A stretch of 42,164 nucleotides of DNA. It comes from a virus. Under the pieces are notes generated by a model that did not search any database, was not told where the DNA came from, and was given only the letters and a program-made list of their open reading frames with translations. Location: positions 1 through 42,164 of the IMG/VR virus record IMGVR_UViG_3300032893_000122; one strand, written 5' to 3'. Below are positions 16,301 through 24,057 of this stretch, in pieces. How positions within the stretch are numbered: position 1 is the stretch's first letter; each line of letters starts with the position of its first letter. The position numbers and the translations under genes were made by a program.

Positions 16301-18072
16301 CATGGTGTACGCAATACGCCGGTCGTTCGGTGTGGGGTAGAGTTCGTAACAAGATTCAGAACTTTGTCAATATGTCATTCTGCGGCGGGTATAATCCCAA
16401 TCCCGGTGGAAACATTCTTCCTCTTGGCTGGGGCTACGATACTAATAACCCATCCACTTCCCCGGCTACTTTGTTGCTCTCGGGGAACGTCAACACCTAT
16501 TACATAAGTAATCAAACGACATCGGCTCAGCCTCAGTTGGGTATGATAACTCAATCCGCTTATCAGGATTACAACAACCAGCCGATTCTTCAGAATAACA
16601 CCCTGTATTCGGTGCGTGTTACCTGCCGTACACCATCCGGTGCTGATGTAGGTTATCTGATTATTGATCTTACGGAAAGCCTTGCCACGGGCTATGGGCA
16701 AACTTTAGGCAGTTATCTCCTGAGTGTAGCTGAGATGACCAGTAGCTTTGTCACTTATGAAGGACAGCTACTCACCAATGCTAACCTGACCATTCCATCG
16801 AACTTGGTGTTGAGAGTTTGGGCGGAAAATCTTGCCGGTCAAACCGGGTCTCCTCCAACTGGAGGCGGAGATATTGAGATCGCCCGTATCGAAATCTTCC
16901 CCACTGAAGACCCTGTGAACCTCACCGGGCTTACTTTCTCCTATCAGGACGATTGGGAGAGCTTTGATTTGGTGACGGGCGGCAATGATACCACCACAGT
17001 GAACGCTGAACCCGCCAATGGTGCATTTGTGATGGATTCCCTGCTCTATATCGTCAAAGAAAACTCACTCGGCTATCTTTCAGATACGCCGAATCAGGAA
17101 CCGTCCAACTGGAATCCATTCAAGGAGATTTCCAAGGTAGCCGGAGCTTGTGGAGTCAACGCTTATGATGCTCAGACGGAAAAATGGGCAATCATGGCGA
17201 ATCAAAATGGGCTTTACGGCTTCACTGGCGGTCAACCAGTGCAGATGCAGTTGGAAATTCCAGATATTTGGCAAGCCATCAATTGGAAAGCTGCACAAAG
17301 TATCGTAGTTCGCAACGATGCGGCCAACAAACGCATCTTCATCGCCGCCCCGATGGTTACGCCTAATCAATGGTGCCCTGATTTCCCTGTAAACAATGGT
17401 AACTCGGGTAATAACGTCATTATTTTCCTGAATTATGACGGAATCGGCACCATCGAGGAGCTTATCAACGGTTCGGCTATCCATGTAACCATCGTGGGTA
17501 AAATCGCCGTTCATGATCTAAAGCGTAAATGGAGTTTGTGGTCGATTCCCACCCCGTACATGGCTATCTGCAAAAGAAGCGAACTGGATTCCACCATGTT
17601 GTTCTGCAACGGCATTGCATCCAGCAAAATTTACCAGCTTGGAAGTTACACGGCGGGTAATGATGATGGAGTCAGCTTCCTATCGAGCTATTGTACTTAC
17701 GGTTTTGTATCCCAAGAGAAGGCACAACAGGCTCCTCTATTCGGAAACTTCAATAAGACATACGTTTACTGGACGGGACTCATCTCTGGCAAGAATAGCA
17801 GTGCTGCGGATGCAGTTCCAGCCTCGATGACCTTTTATCAAAACGTCTTGACTGCTCCATATCCTTTTGTGGTGCCCGGTGGTCTTCCCGACCTCACCGA
17901 TCCGGCTACAAATGACTTGGAGGGCAACTTGGACGAGTATGCCACTCGTTTATTCATGGAAATCAAGACCACGGGTGGTTATTTCAATCTTTCCCGCTTC
18001 ACCTTGATTGGTAAAGCTGATAACTGGGCTCCGCTTCGCGGTATTGGCGGCGGAATCTCGGGAGGTAGCTAA
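13300..18072 (+). CDS. Large tail nozzle-like protein
   Basis: This 1590-aa protein is the largest in the genome. It starts at a GTG overlapping the GIY-YIG stop, with GAGGTG upstream. The N-terminal 1000 residues are strand-rich with repeated Ig/lectin-like stretches (SITASGWTNPSYATS, VSIVVNDVLSEQ). The C-terminal third has blades such as GAFVMDSLLYIVKENSLGYL, ACGVNAYDAQTEKWAIMANQNGLYGFTGGQPVQM and IWQAINWKAAQSIVVRN. That pattern matches beta-propeller tail nozzles (P22 gp10 / T7 gp12-like), where a ring of propeller blades closes the tail. The long N-terminal extension is unusual. Assignment is by pattern and order. Confidence 0.65.
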   Translation: MSHNLKGRAQAQLETFSGTITIAQAHDLPEGGSPRNQNMDFSVGSVFTRQGLQNPFTYESGAAGPNGGGAAVDVPIGGLVWNNPGNVLVNTGVYATVNLIQGAVHPTLSITASGWTNPSYATSTNPSQYASVPANITGNLLHIACSGLSIPSNVTVTGIAVTFDAWGYNLNTLPTLVSIVVNDVLSEQESTGSITGTPTSYLAGGDNDTFGLSNCTPANMNAGFEVLIHGGTPSIIGGTNLNNLVITVYYSQANTDALQVTGFGLSVPSDYTPQGIVVNVKLQSPVDVYSLSCQMLKAGVPVGVAESTKVVPVNTRQVFGNINYLFGESWVASDFNNIDFGLRLTANGGNNTVIGVGYITVTVYLKPTKTNFNYVTTYEDDFGNIKTLAEDADGAWWYENVTTTPNVLYPLFTGPPAGTFASSFTASSRQYIALADDTATGNYPPQQVVGTTGELTGWNDRVSQVGPGAPPSFTGTLASSNNIQITAYNYPASPPAGILVLTASNTLSAGEVVKIIAPVGDPLHPLNNMLFNVLGTGLSTSEFEISTSLVIGSGSTTAIAASQYTYPIEPSPSGITQFPFWNEAQGYQNNLNAIVQSASVGSVDAGNVVTIYYLNAYVHQTGIDANLSKYVQQQKFPVYVYVSGTNLPVANGTQLVTSIGIATPPGGGDECYYFTFNVASSAYVRLGSGTHAGTQPGQYQLTIATVNTVLPLPGIETGDSITISGDPVPEWDNTWTVLNSLNSGSYSISQTSMTAGVATYGWSLSGGTLIPPAVGDLVTVTGTLNGNGIFNVTDAVIASVTGTSSGVFTVAGFGNQNFGTESEDGLATTSGTMFQIDPGPLGLGNPSVNPIYGNSGGGYITLVGSTSVVVAPGTRKGTVFFISRNGYWTRCAPTVQFTINENTNYILVSNIPIGPPNVVARAIVLTEAGQEGVPGASYYTIPEPVSFVYNGVTYLSSSFFINDNVTTNAKLTFQDATLLNATEVDIEGQNLFQLGELGDSAWCTQYAGRSVWGRVRNKIQNFVNMSFCGGYNPNPGGNILPLGWGYDTNNPSTSPATLLLSGNVNTYYISNQTTSAQPQLGMITQSAYQDYNNQPILQNNTLYSVRVTCRTPSGADVGYLIIDLTESLATGYGQTLGSYLLSVAEMTSSFVTYEGQLLTNANLTIPSNLVLRVWAENLAGQTGSPPTGGGDIEIARIEIFPTEDPVNLTGLTFSYQDDWESFDLVTGGNDTTTVNAEPANGAFVMDSLLYIVKENSLGYLSDTPNQEPSNWNPFKEISKVAGACGVNAYDAQTEKWAIMANQNGLYGFTGGQPVQMQLEIPDIWQAINWKAAQSIVVRNDAANKRIFIAAPMVTPNQWCPDFPVNNGNSGNNVIIFLNYDGIGTIEELINGSAIHVTIVGKIAVHDLKRKWSLWSIPTPYMAICKRSELDSTMLFCNGIASSKIYQLGSYTAGNDDGVSFLSSYCTYGFVSQEKAQQAPLFGNFNKTYVYWTGLISGKNSSAADAVPASMTFYQNVLTAPYPFVVPGGLPDLTDPATNDLEGNLDEYATRLFMEIKTTGGYFNLSRFTLIGKADNWAPLRGIGGGISGGS

Positions 18073-18644
18073 TGCCTAAGAATACACAAGCCGGACAGTT
18101 GGATGCGGGTCAGTTTCTTTCAGAAATCAGAGCCAAAGACCCACATTTGGCGATTACTCTACAACAAATCATTGATGGAGTCAATCGACTGGCTACAAAT
18201 ACCGCTACAAGCCCGATTGGAGATGTATCTCCCCCGAAATCCCCTGATTCTGTGACAGTAAAGGTGTCGGGTGAGATGGCACACATAAGTATCTCTCACT
18301 CAGGGGAATTGCAAAGAGGGGTTCGTTACTTTAGTGAAGTTTCCACTAATCAGGCGTTTGGGCAACCTATAGTTATCGACCATGGAAGCAGCCGAACCGC
18401 TACTCCGATTACATTGCCCACTTATCAGGATGATGGAACAACACTGAACACATACTACGTTAGATCGTACGCTCAATACCCCGGCTCCCCTCCAAGTCCT
18501 CCCACTGTGTGCAATAACAACGGATTTCAAATGCAGGGAAGCACAAAGATGACCCCACTTCCTAGTAATGGCAGCGGCACAGCGCCAAATAATGGGCAGA
18601 GTGCAGGACAAGGATTGGGAAAGTTCCAACAGAGAGGTAAGTAA
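18072..18644 (+). CDS. FN3-like structural protein
   Basis: This 190-aa protein overlaps the preceding stop by one base (TAATG). After a helical N-terminus (LTLQQIIDGVNRLAT type), residues about 55-150 resemble a fibronectin type III domain: PPKSPDSVTVKVSGEMAHIS, strands through RYFSEVSTNQAFGQPIVIDH, and TYYVRSYAQYPGSPPSPPT. The tail is Gly/Gln-rich. FN3-like modules are common in phage tail proteins and mediate virion or cell-surface contacts. It is coupled to the next gene by the same one-base overlap. Confidence 0.6.
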   Translation: MPKNTQAGQLDAGQFLSEIRAKDPHLAITLQQIIDGVNRLATNTATSPIGDVSPPKSPDSVTVKVSGEMAHISISHSGELQRGVRYFSEVSTNQAFGQPIVIDHGSSRTATPITLPTYQDDGTTLNTYYVRSYAQYPGSPPSPPTVCNNNGFQMQGSTKMTPLPSNGSGTAPNNGQSAGQGLGKFQQRGK

Positions 18645-19075
18645 TGCCGTTAATTGTTGTCACGCCCTCAGGTATTGGAACTCAAACATATATCGTTGGT
18701 GCGGTGGATGTTGAGGCCCTGATGGCTGTTGTTGTGGGCTCTGATGGTACGGTCTCCCCCGTCTACCCAACTACGATAGACACAGATGGGAATGGAAACC
18801 CCATTTATCCGGTTGTATCCGGGGTTAGTTTGAATGCAGCTAACAGCGGAGAGGATGTGACACTGGCTGTGGGTTATGGGGCTATATATGAATATGACCA
18901 AGCGACGTGGAACCCCGGTGGATTACTGTATGTTGCCGAAGATGCAACACTAACTCAAAACTATGAGTCGGTTGTGAATTTAGGCTGGATCATGATAGTT
19001 GGACGTGCTGTTTCTACAACTCAGTTTGTATTTCAACCGCATATCCCCAACCTTATGGACATGGGTACATTTTAA
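18644..19075 (+). CDS. Beta-rich virion protein, unknown family
   Basis: This 143-aa protein starts MPLIVVTPSGIGTQTYIVGA and is rich in Val, Gly and Thr, with an acidic centre. No transmembrane segment or catalytic motif is visible. It resembles small phage tail accessory proteins with repeated strands (IYEYDQATWNPGGLLYVAED). Both borders are tight overlaps (TAATG), so it is cotranslated with the FN3-like and GNAT-like genes. Exact role unknown. Confidence 0.6.
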   Translation: MPLIVVTPSGIGTQTYIVGAVDVEALMAVVVGSDGTVSPVYPTTIDTDGNGNPIYPVVSGVSLNAANSGEDVTLAVGYGAIYEYDQATWNPGGLLYVAEDATLTQNYESVVNLGWIMIVGRAVSTTQFVFQPHIPNLMDMGTF

Positions 19076-19470
19076 TGGTTCGCGATTTGAATGAGAGAGA
19101 CCTTCCTGAAGTCGAAAAGATTCACGATTCGATGGGAATTGATTACAAGCTGCCCGATTTGATGGAGCCGTTGGCTCTGGTCAAGAAAGTGGCTACTGAT
19201 GAGACGGGCAAGGTGATGGGGGCAACCATCTGCCGATTGGAGGCGGAAGTTTATCTCTGGCTCGATCCTGAGATTGACATTCAACAAAAGGTTGAAGTCA
19301 TGGCCGAGTTGAATGGCGCTATCTGCGAAGAGGCATGGTTAAAAGGGTTGGACACATTGACATGCAGGTTACCCCCCGGCATGGAAGCTAAGTTTCAACG
19401 CCGTTTGAAGTTAATGGGCTGGGAACGGGAACGAACAGGATGGATGGGCTGGGGCAGAAGACTCCCTTGA
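19075..19470 (+). CDS. GNAT-like (acetyltransferase-fold) protein
   Basis: This 131-aa protein shows the start of an acyltransferase fold: VRDLNERDLPEVEKIHDSMG (helix alpha1), then LALVKKVATDETGKVMGATICRL (strands beta2-beta3, VxGa) and a C-terminal LKLMGWERERTGWMGWGR. The canonical acetyl-CoA loop Q/RxxGxG/A is not obvious, so it may be non-enzymatic. In T7-like podoviruses a GNAT-fold protein lies just before the internal virion proteins; the neighbours here fit that. I regard it as a virion-associated GNAT-like protein. Confidence 0.65.
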   Translation: MVRDLNERDLPEVEKIHDSMGIDYKLPDLMEPLALVKKVATDETGKVMGATICRLEAEVYLWLDPEIDIQQKVEVMAELNGAICEEAWLKGLDTLTCRLPPGMEAKFQRRLKLMGWERERTGWMGWGRRLP

Positions 19471-19526
19471 CTACGCCGTCCTTAAATAGGAGCAATGAGA
19501 TGAAGGTAATCGGGGGGATGGAATGA

Positions 19527-19658
19527 GATCATTGTCATTGTTGCAACAGAATTAGAGATTTTCTATGCAATGATTGCAATAAAGGACTCGGTTATTTTGA
19601 GGATGATCCAATCCGATTAGAAAAAGCAGCAAAATACTTACGAGGGCACCATGGCTAA
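19527..19658 (+). pseudogene. Remnant of recombination endonuclease VII
   Basis: This frame reads DHCHCCNRIRDFLCNDCNKG followed by LGYFEDDPIRLEKAAKYLRG and a stop. It matches the C-terminal half of phage recombination endonuclease VII (DHxH...RGLLCxxCNxGLGxFxDdpxxLxxAaxYL). There is no start codon in frame: a TGA stands just before it (19524-19526). The short ORF upstream in the same frame (MKVIGGME) lacks the N-terminal zinc Cys pair. The fragment runs 8 bp into the next gene. It is a decayed HNH-type nuclease lying between tail genes. Confidence 0.7.
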
Positions 19659-20313
19659 AATTATCACCAAAGCGGTTTACGACATAGAGACGGGTAAGCT
19701 CCTTGAAGAGGAGTCTTATGAATACTTTGGAGACGTTGCTCTTTGTGACCGGGCTCTCTCTTCACAGGCTCAGGATACGGCTAAAACAGCCGGAACCGCC
19801 GCTGGTCAAGGTGGCGCTGTAGCGGGTGGTATTGGAGCTAACTTAATCCCATATTACACCCAGCAAATGCAACATCCACAGGGTGAATCGCAACGAGATA
19901 TTGGTGCTCAGGTAACTGCCCGTTTGGCAGGTACAGGTGGGGCTACAGCGGGTCTGTATGGTGCAGCGAATAAGATGGGAGCAACTACTAGAAATCCGAT
20001 GGGCTTCTCATCCGCTTTGGATGCTGCTTCACGTAATGCTGCAAAGGGTAACGCTGCTGCCGGTGAAGATGTGGCTGCGGAGAATGCCAAAGTCAAGTTG
20101 GGACAACAGGCTGATGCCTCCAAGGGTCTTGCTGGATTGTATGGCGTTAACCTCGAATCGCAAGAGAAAAACCTCAGCAATCGCAATGACGCTATTGCGA
20201 ATGCTATCAAGGCTCAGACAGTTGGTTGGCTGCAAGATCAAAACCAGACTCTTGAAGCTTTTGGCGATTTGGCTTCAGGCGCTGGTAAGTTGATTAGTGG
20301 TGCCAAGGGATAA
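19651..20313 (+). CDS. Internal virion / ejection protein candidate
   Basis: This 220-aa protein is Ala/Gly-rich and helical, with GTAAGQGGAVAGGIGANLIPYYTQQ and ATAGLYGAANKMGATTRNP. The composition and repeated small-residue helices resemble ejection proteins of podoviruses, which form an envelope-crossing channel. The ATG follows the endonuclease VII remnant directly. No signal peptide is visible. The next gene starts 4 bp later, so cotranscription is likely. Role is inferred from composition and context. Confidence 0.55.
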   Translation: MAKIITKAVYDIETGKLLEEESYEYFGDVALCDRALSSQAQDTAKTAGTAAGQGGAVAGGIGANLIPYYTQQMQHPQGESQRDIGAQVTARLAGTGGATAGLYGAANKMGATTRNPMGFSSALDAASRNAAKGNAAAGEDVAAENAKVKLGQQADASKGLAGLYGVNLESQEKNLSNRNDAIANAIKAQTVGWLQDQNQTLEAFGDLASGAGKLISGAKG

Positions 20314-20316
20314 CTA

Positions 20317-21351
20317 ATGGCGACGACTTTGTACGGGCTTGACCCGCAGACTTTGGCTCAACTGGGATTAGTGCAAGTGGTAGAGCCGGTTGTTCAGGAA
20401 GAAATTCCCCTACAGCCAGTTAAGAACTTTCCGTTTGAAACGACTCTTCCTTCTCGGGCTGCTTCTCAGAACGCTTTGGTCCCCACTCCCGGTGGTTATA
20501 AGCTTCAAGTTCAAGCACCACCTGAACCACCGGTAGTTGGACAATTGACAGCTACCCCCGAGCCTGTAACAGTGTCGCCTAATTCCTTCGCAACAATGAT
20601 TGCGGGTGGAAAACGAATTCCAATCGTGGAACCCCCTGTAACCGTTGCTCCTGAAGGAGGATTTGAACTTCCAACTCCGGTGGTTCCTGAGGAAGAGGTT
20701 GAGGTTAAACGGGTACAGCCGACTATTCAGGAAGAGGCGGCAAAGAAGGTGCAGGAAACATTGGCTGTTCAAACTCTGGCTCCTGAGCAACCCAATTTTT
20801 GGGAGAACATCGGGTTGGTGACTAAGGCAGCAGAACAACCACCCTTGGTTACTCCGCAGGAATACGACCAGAGAGTTGCTGAGAATCAAGCCGAGTTAGA
20901 TCGGGAAAAGTACCAGACCGATTTGATTGTGCAACAGAGTAAGACCCCGGATGAGCAGATATTGGAATGGATTGGATTGCAAGGGACTGGAGTGGAAAAT
21001 CTGGACTCCCAGTTACAGGGGATTGAAGAGTTCCAGCAACAAGCTCCTCAAGTCCCTATAGATAAGAAGAAGCTTATCTCCAGCGGCGTATCCAAGATGA
21101 TAGAGGCTGTGGACAAGAATAACAAGCTTCCTCAATTGGCTTCTCGCATTTCCGGTCTTATTACAGGGGCGGAATCCTATGCTCGACCGAGTGATGATGG
21201 CGTAGTAAAAGCTATTGTTGCGAAAGCAAAAGTTGACCCGGAAATTATGAATCTCGTCATCGCGGATGTCTCAAAGAGAATGACACCACAGATTCCGGGT
21301 CTCAGACCGTTGGGCAGCTTGGGTCCGCTCCCGAATTTAGTGAGGATTTAA
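20317..21351 (+). CDS. Pro/Gln-rich virion protein, ejection cluster
   Basis: This 344-aa protein has a long low-complexity Pro/Val/Glu/Gln region over residues 20-150 (such as VQAPPEPPVVGQLTATPEPV), then a helical domain from about 190 with YDQRVAENQAELDREKYQ and a compact C-terminal helical part. It ends RMTPQIPGLRPLGSLGPLPN. No enzymatic motif is seen. Its place in a run of five such proteins between the GNAT-like and fibre genes suggests an internal virion protein. Its stop is followed directly by the next ATG. Confidence 0.55.
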   Translation: MATTLYGLDPQTLAQLGLVQVVEPVVQEEIPLQPVKNFPFETTLPSRAASQNALVPTPGGYKLQVQAPPEPPVVGQLTATPEPVTVSPNSFATMIAGGKRIPIVEPPVTVAPEGGFELPTPVVPEEEVEVKRVQPTIQEEAAKKVQETLAVQTLAPEQPNFWENIGLVTKAAEQPPLVTPQEYDQRVAENQAELDREKYQTDLIVQQSKTPDEQILEWIGLQGTGVENLDSQLQGIEEFQQQAPQVPIDKKKLISSGVSKMIEAVDKNNKLPQLASRISGLITGAESYARPSDDGVVKAIVAKAKVDPEIMNLVIADVSKRMTPQIPGLRPLGSLGPLPNLVRI

Positions 21352-23022
21352 ATGGCTACACCACAACAGCAGCAACAGACCGGGCTTCCTCCTATTGATC
21401 TGAATGACTATTCTCCGATGTGGGGACTGCCGCCAATCGCTCCGGCTCAGGAACAACAGGTGGTTCCTCCGGTTTCGGCGGCGATACAGGCGGCTCAGCC
21501 TAAGCCACAGATGTTTGGCAAAAACGCTATTCAGGACACCGATCCTATGCGTTCGCCGGATTTTGTTCCTCCCGTAGCACCACCAACTTTGACTTTGCCT
21601 CAGCAAACGTTGATGGATACGCTTAAGCAGCGCATGGATGCCGCCACCAGTCTGGCGAATACACCAACTGGATTGACTCATGCTCCACTTCCTTCGGGAA
21701 CTGGTTGGAAAGGAAAAGGTTTTTGGCAGCACCTTGGTCGCATCGCTGAAGGTATCGGCAACGTAGCCGGTGACATCTTTGCTCCATCTACGATGGCTTT
21801 GATTCCCGGCACGCAATTGCATCGGGTGATGGAAGCTAATCAAGGCCGTGCTCAACAGGCGGGAATTCAGAGTGCTGAAGATGCGGCTCTTAATGATTTC
21901 TCTCGTCAGAATCTGGAAGCTGCACAAGCTGCTCAGATTTCCGGTGGAGGTACATGGAAACCTCTGGAGGGATTCAGTTATACAGCGGCAGATGGTAAGA
22001 CTGTCATTCCCGCAGAAATCAACGAGCGGGGAGAAGTCCGTCCCGCTCTTAGCGCAGGAAGTGCAGGAAGCGCAACTCAACTCGCTGCTGGTCAATCCAC
22101 AGAACAGACTCCGGCTACAACTGCACCGGAGGGTGGTCTTAGTGGAATCACTCTTGGACGTACTCCTCCAGCGATTACACCGGAGAATCAGCCGCTTACT
22201 CAATCCGATATTGATCGGCTGAATGCTCTCAATGCTGCACAATGGGCAACTGACCATCCCAAGGGTGAGCCAATGCCTCCGAATACTCAACTGGTACCGG
22301 GAGATACAGGGGCTACAGCGAATCGTATAGACGCCGCTCTGAAGGGAGTTAGCACTGCTGCTGCGGGTCAGGCACAGAGACAGTCCGCTAATGCAGCCAG
22401 AGATATAGCTCATCAGGATGCAAGACAGCAACAGCTTAACAACGAGTTAGACAAGTTGCAGACTCAATACACCAAACCCATTGACACGGATAAGACTAAC
22501 TTAATCTCCGCTTTGGATAAGGTGAATGCTGTTCGTTTGGAAGTTAACCAGAAAGGTGCTGTTGGCAAAGCTCTTGGTCTTCCTGCGCTGCTTGTCGCCG
22601 TGGTAGGCGGTAAAGGAACAGGCGTCCGTATCACGATGCCGGAGCTTAATCGTCTGGCGAATGCTCGTGGAATCACGGGTTCTGTGGATGCTTTCTTTAA
22701 CAAAATCAGCGGTCAGGGCGATTTGAGCGACCAGCAGGTTAAGGAGATAAACACTATTTTGGACGCCATTGATGAAAAGGTGGGACAAAAGGTACATCTC
22801 GCAGATATGAATATCACCGACATCAGCACCGCGAGTTCAAGGGCTGAAGTTACGGCAGCTAATCTATTGGCTCAGAAGCGCATCAGCCAACTCGCTCTTA
22901 CGGGTCGCTACAGTGGGGAGCAGGATGTTCCTCCTGAGGCGGTCTCTACCTTTACCAATACAGCGGGTGAAGTGATAGGGTACAAGATGCCCGATGGTAA
23001 GGCATACAAGTTAGGTGAATAA
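21352..23022 (+). CDS. Large ejection-type virion protein
   Basis: This 556-aa protein begins MATPQQQQQTGLPPIDLNDY. The first 90 residues are Pro/Gln-rich. A possible small domain follows (WKGKGFWQHLGRIAEGIGNVAGDIF), then an Ala-rich helical body with long KL/Q helices (ARQQQLNNELDKLQTQYTKP). The composition fits a DNA-ejection or internal core protein. No lytic transglycosylase signature is obvious. It is adjacent to its neighbours with no gap, so it belongs to one translation-coupled run. Confidence 0.55.
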   Translation: MATPQQQQQTGLPPIDLNDYSPMWGLPPIAPAQEQQVVPPVSAAIQAAQPKPQMFGKNAIQDTDPMRSPDFVPPVAPPTLTLPQQTLMDTLKQRMDAATSLANTPTGLTHAPLPSGTGWKGKGFWQHLGRIAEGIGNVAGDIFAPSTMALIPGTQLHRVMEANQGRAQQAGIQSAEDAALNDFSRQNLEAAQAAQISGGGTWKPLEGFSYTAADGKTVIPAEINERGEVRPALSAGSAGSATQLAAGQSTEQTPATTAPEGGLSGITLGRTPPAITPENQPLTQSDIDRLNALNAAQWATDHPKGEPMPPNTQLVPGDTGATANRIDAALKGVSTAAAGQAQRQSANAARDIAHQDARQQQLNNELDKLQTQYTKPIDTDKTNLISALDKVNAVRLEVNQKGAVGKALGLPALLVAVVGGKGTGVRITMPELNRLANARGITGSVDAFFNKISGQGDLSDQQVKEINTILDAIDEKVGQKVHLADMNITDISTASSRAEVTAANLLAQKRISQLALTGRYSGEQDVPPEAVSTFTNTAGEVIGYKMPDGKAYKLGE

Positions 23023-24056
23023 TGGCACAGAACAATACACAACCCGATTGGACTAAGGGATTGATTGAAACTCCTACGCAATCCGCACTCCCCGCTGAGG
23101 AGCCGTCTCAGACGCTAACTTCGACTAACATTGAGATGCCAAAGGACATCGCCAATCTCCCAACTCCGGGAGAATTGGATTATCGTCCGCTCCTGAGTGC
23201 ATTCAATGAATTGGGTGGAACTTTGATGGGCGCTCCACGAGGGGTATGGAACGCTATTACTCACCCCATCAAAACACTCGTTCAACCACAAAGAGACTTG
23301 ATGGCGGCTGGAGAAGCCGGAGCAGACCCATATCGTACAAATACGCCTTCTTGGCTACCCGGTTGGCATGATCCATTGCCCATTGGAGCCAAGCGTACTC
23401 CGACAGAAATGGCTCATTATGCCGAAGGTCGCCTTCCTATGATAGGACCGATTCTCGATACCATGGGTCAGCAACTGTATGCCGACAACCCCGGTGGGGC
23501 GATGGGTTTAGGTGTCGGTACTGTAGCTCCAGCCCTCGTTGGAGATGAGGCTTTGAAAACGGGATTGAATTTTACTGGAAAAGCAATCAACCATCCATTA
23601 GCGGGTCCATTAGCGGGTATGGTTGGTGGAGAGATGATAGGAAAAACCATGGGTCATCCCTTTATGGGTGGCATGGGGGGCATGTTTGGAGAATACGCTT
23701 TGGGTCGCATGGCGGGTCGCATGGCGGCTAAACCCATCCGTGCTTTTGGTGAGAAGTTAGAGAACGTCGGAGAGACACCCATCAATGATTTCCGGCTGAG
23801 CAAAGAAGACTATATTACCCAACGAGCGAAAATCGCTAACAACTCTCGACTTACTCCAGCACAAAAGATGAAAGCGCAAAAAGCACTAACCGCGAGTCGG
23901 GAACAACCCGCTCAATGGAATCGGGCTCTAAATACCGCTATGCCTTATGCCAGAGTGGCTGGTGCTTTACCGGCGATTGGGGCTTCCTCTCAAGATCAAG
24001 TGGAGTCAAATCCACTGCGCGACTTCTTGCCTTTCCCGAAAATAGGAGCACAATAA
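23022..24056 (+). CDS. Virion protein with Gly-rich amphipathic segments
   Basis: This 344-aa protein overlaps the previous stop (TAATG). Residues about 155-235 are Gly-rich and weakly hydrophobic (NPGGAMGLGVGTVAPALVGD; HPLAGPLAGMVGGEMIGKTM; FMGGMGGMFGEYALGRMAG). Such segments can insert into membranes and occur in phage ejection proteins. The C-terminal part is basic and helical. No domain is recognised. It is likely delivered with DNA at infection, by inference from composition and position. Confidence 0.55.
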   Translation: MAQNNTQPDWTKGLIETPTQSALPAEEPSQTLTSTNIEMPKDIANLPTPGELDYRPLLSAFNELGGTLMGAPRGVWNAITHPIKTLVQPQRDLMAAGEAGADPYRTNTPSWLPGWHDPLPIGAKRTPTEMAHYAEGRLPMIGPILDTMGQQLYADNPGGAMGLGVGTVAPALVGDEALKTGLNFTGKAINHPLAGPLAGMVGGEMIGKTMGHPFMGGMGGMFGEYALGRMAGRMAAKPIRAFGEKLENVGETPINDFRLSKEDYITQRAKIANNSRLTPAQKMKAQKALTASREQPAQWNRALNTAMPYARVAGALPAIGASSQDQVESNPLRDFLPFPKIGAQ

Positions 24057-24057
24057 C

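Noticed and set aside
21337-22431. 364-codon minus-strand ORF
   Set aside because: It lies fully opposite a plus-strand virion gene with tight neighbours. Its translation is low-complexity Ser/Arg/Cys, typical of a shadow frame.
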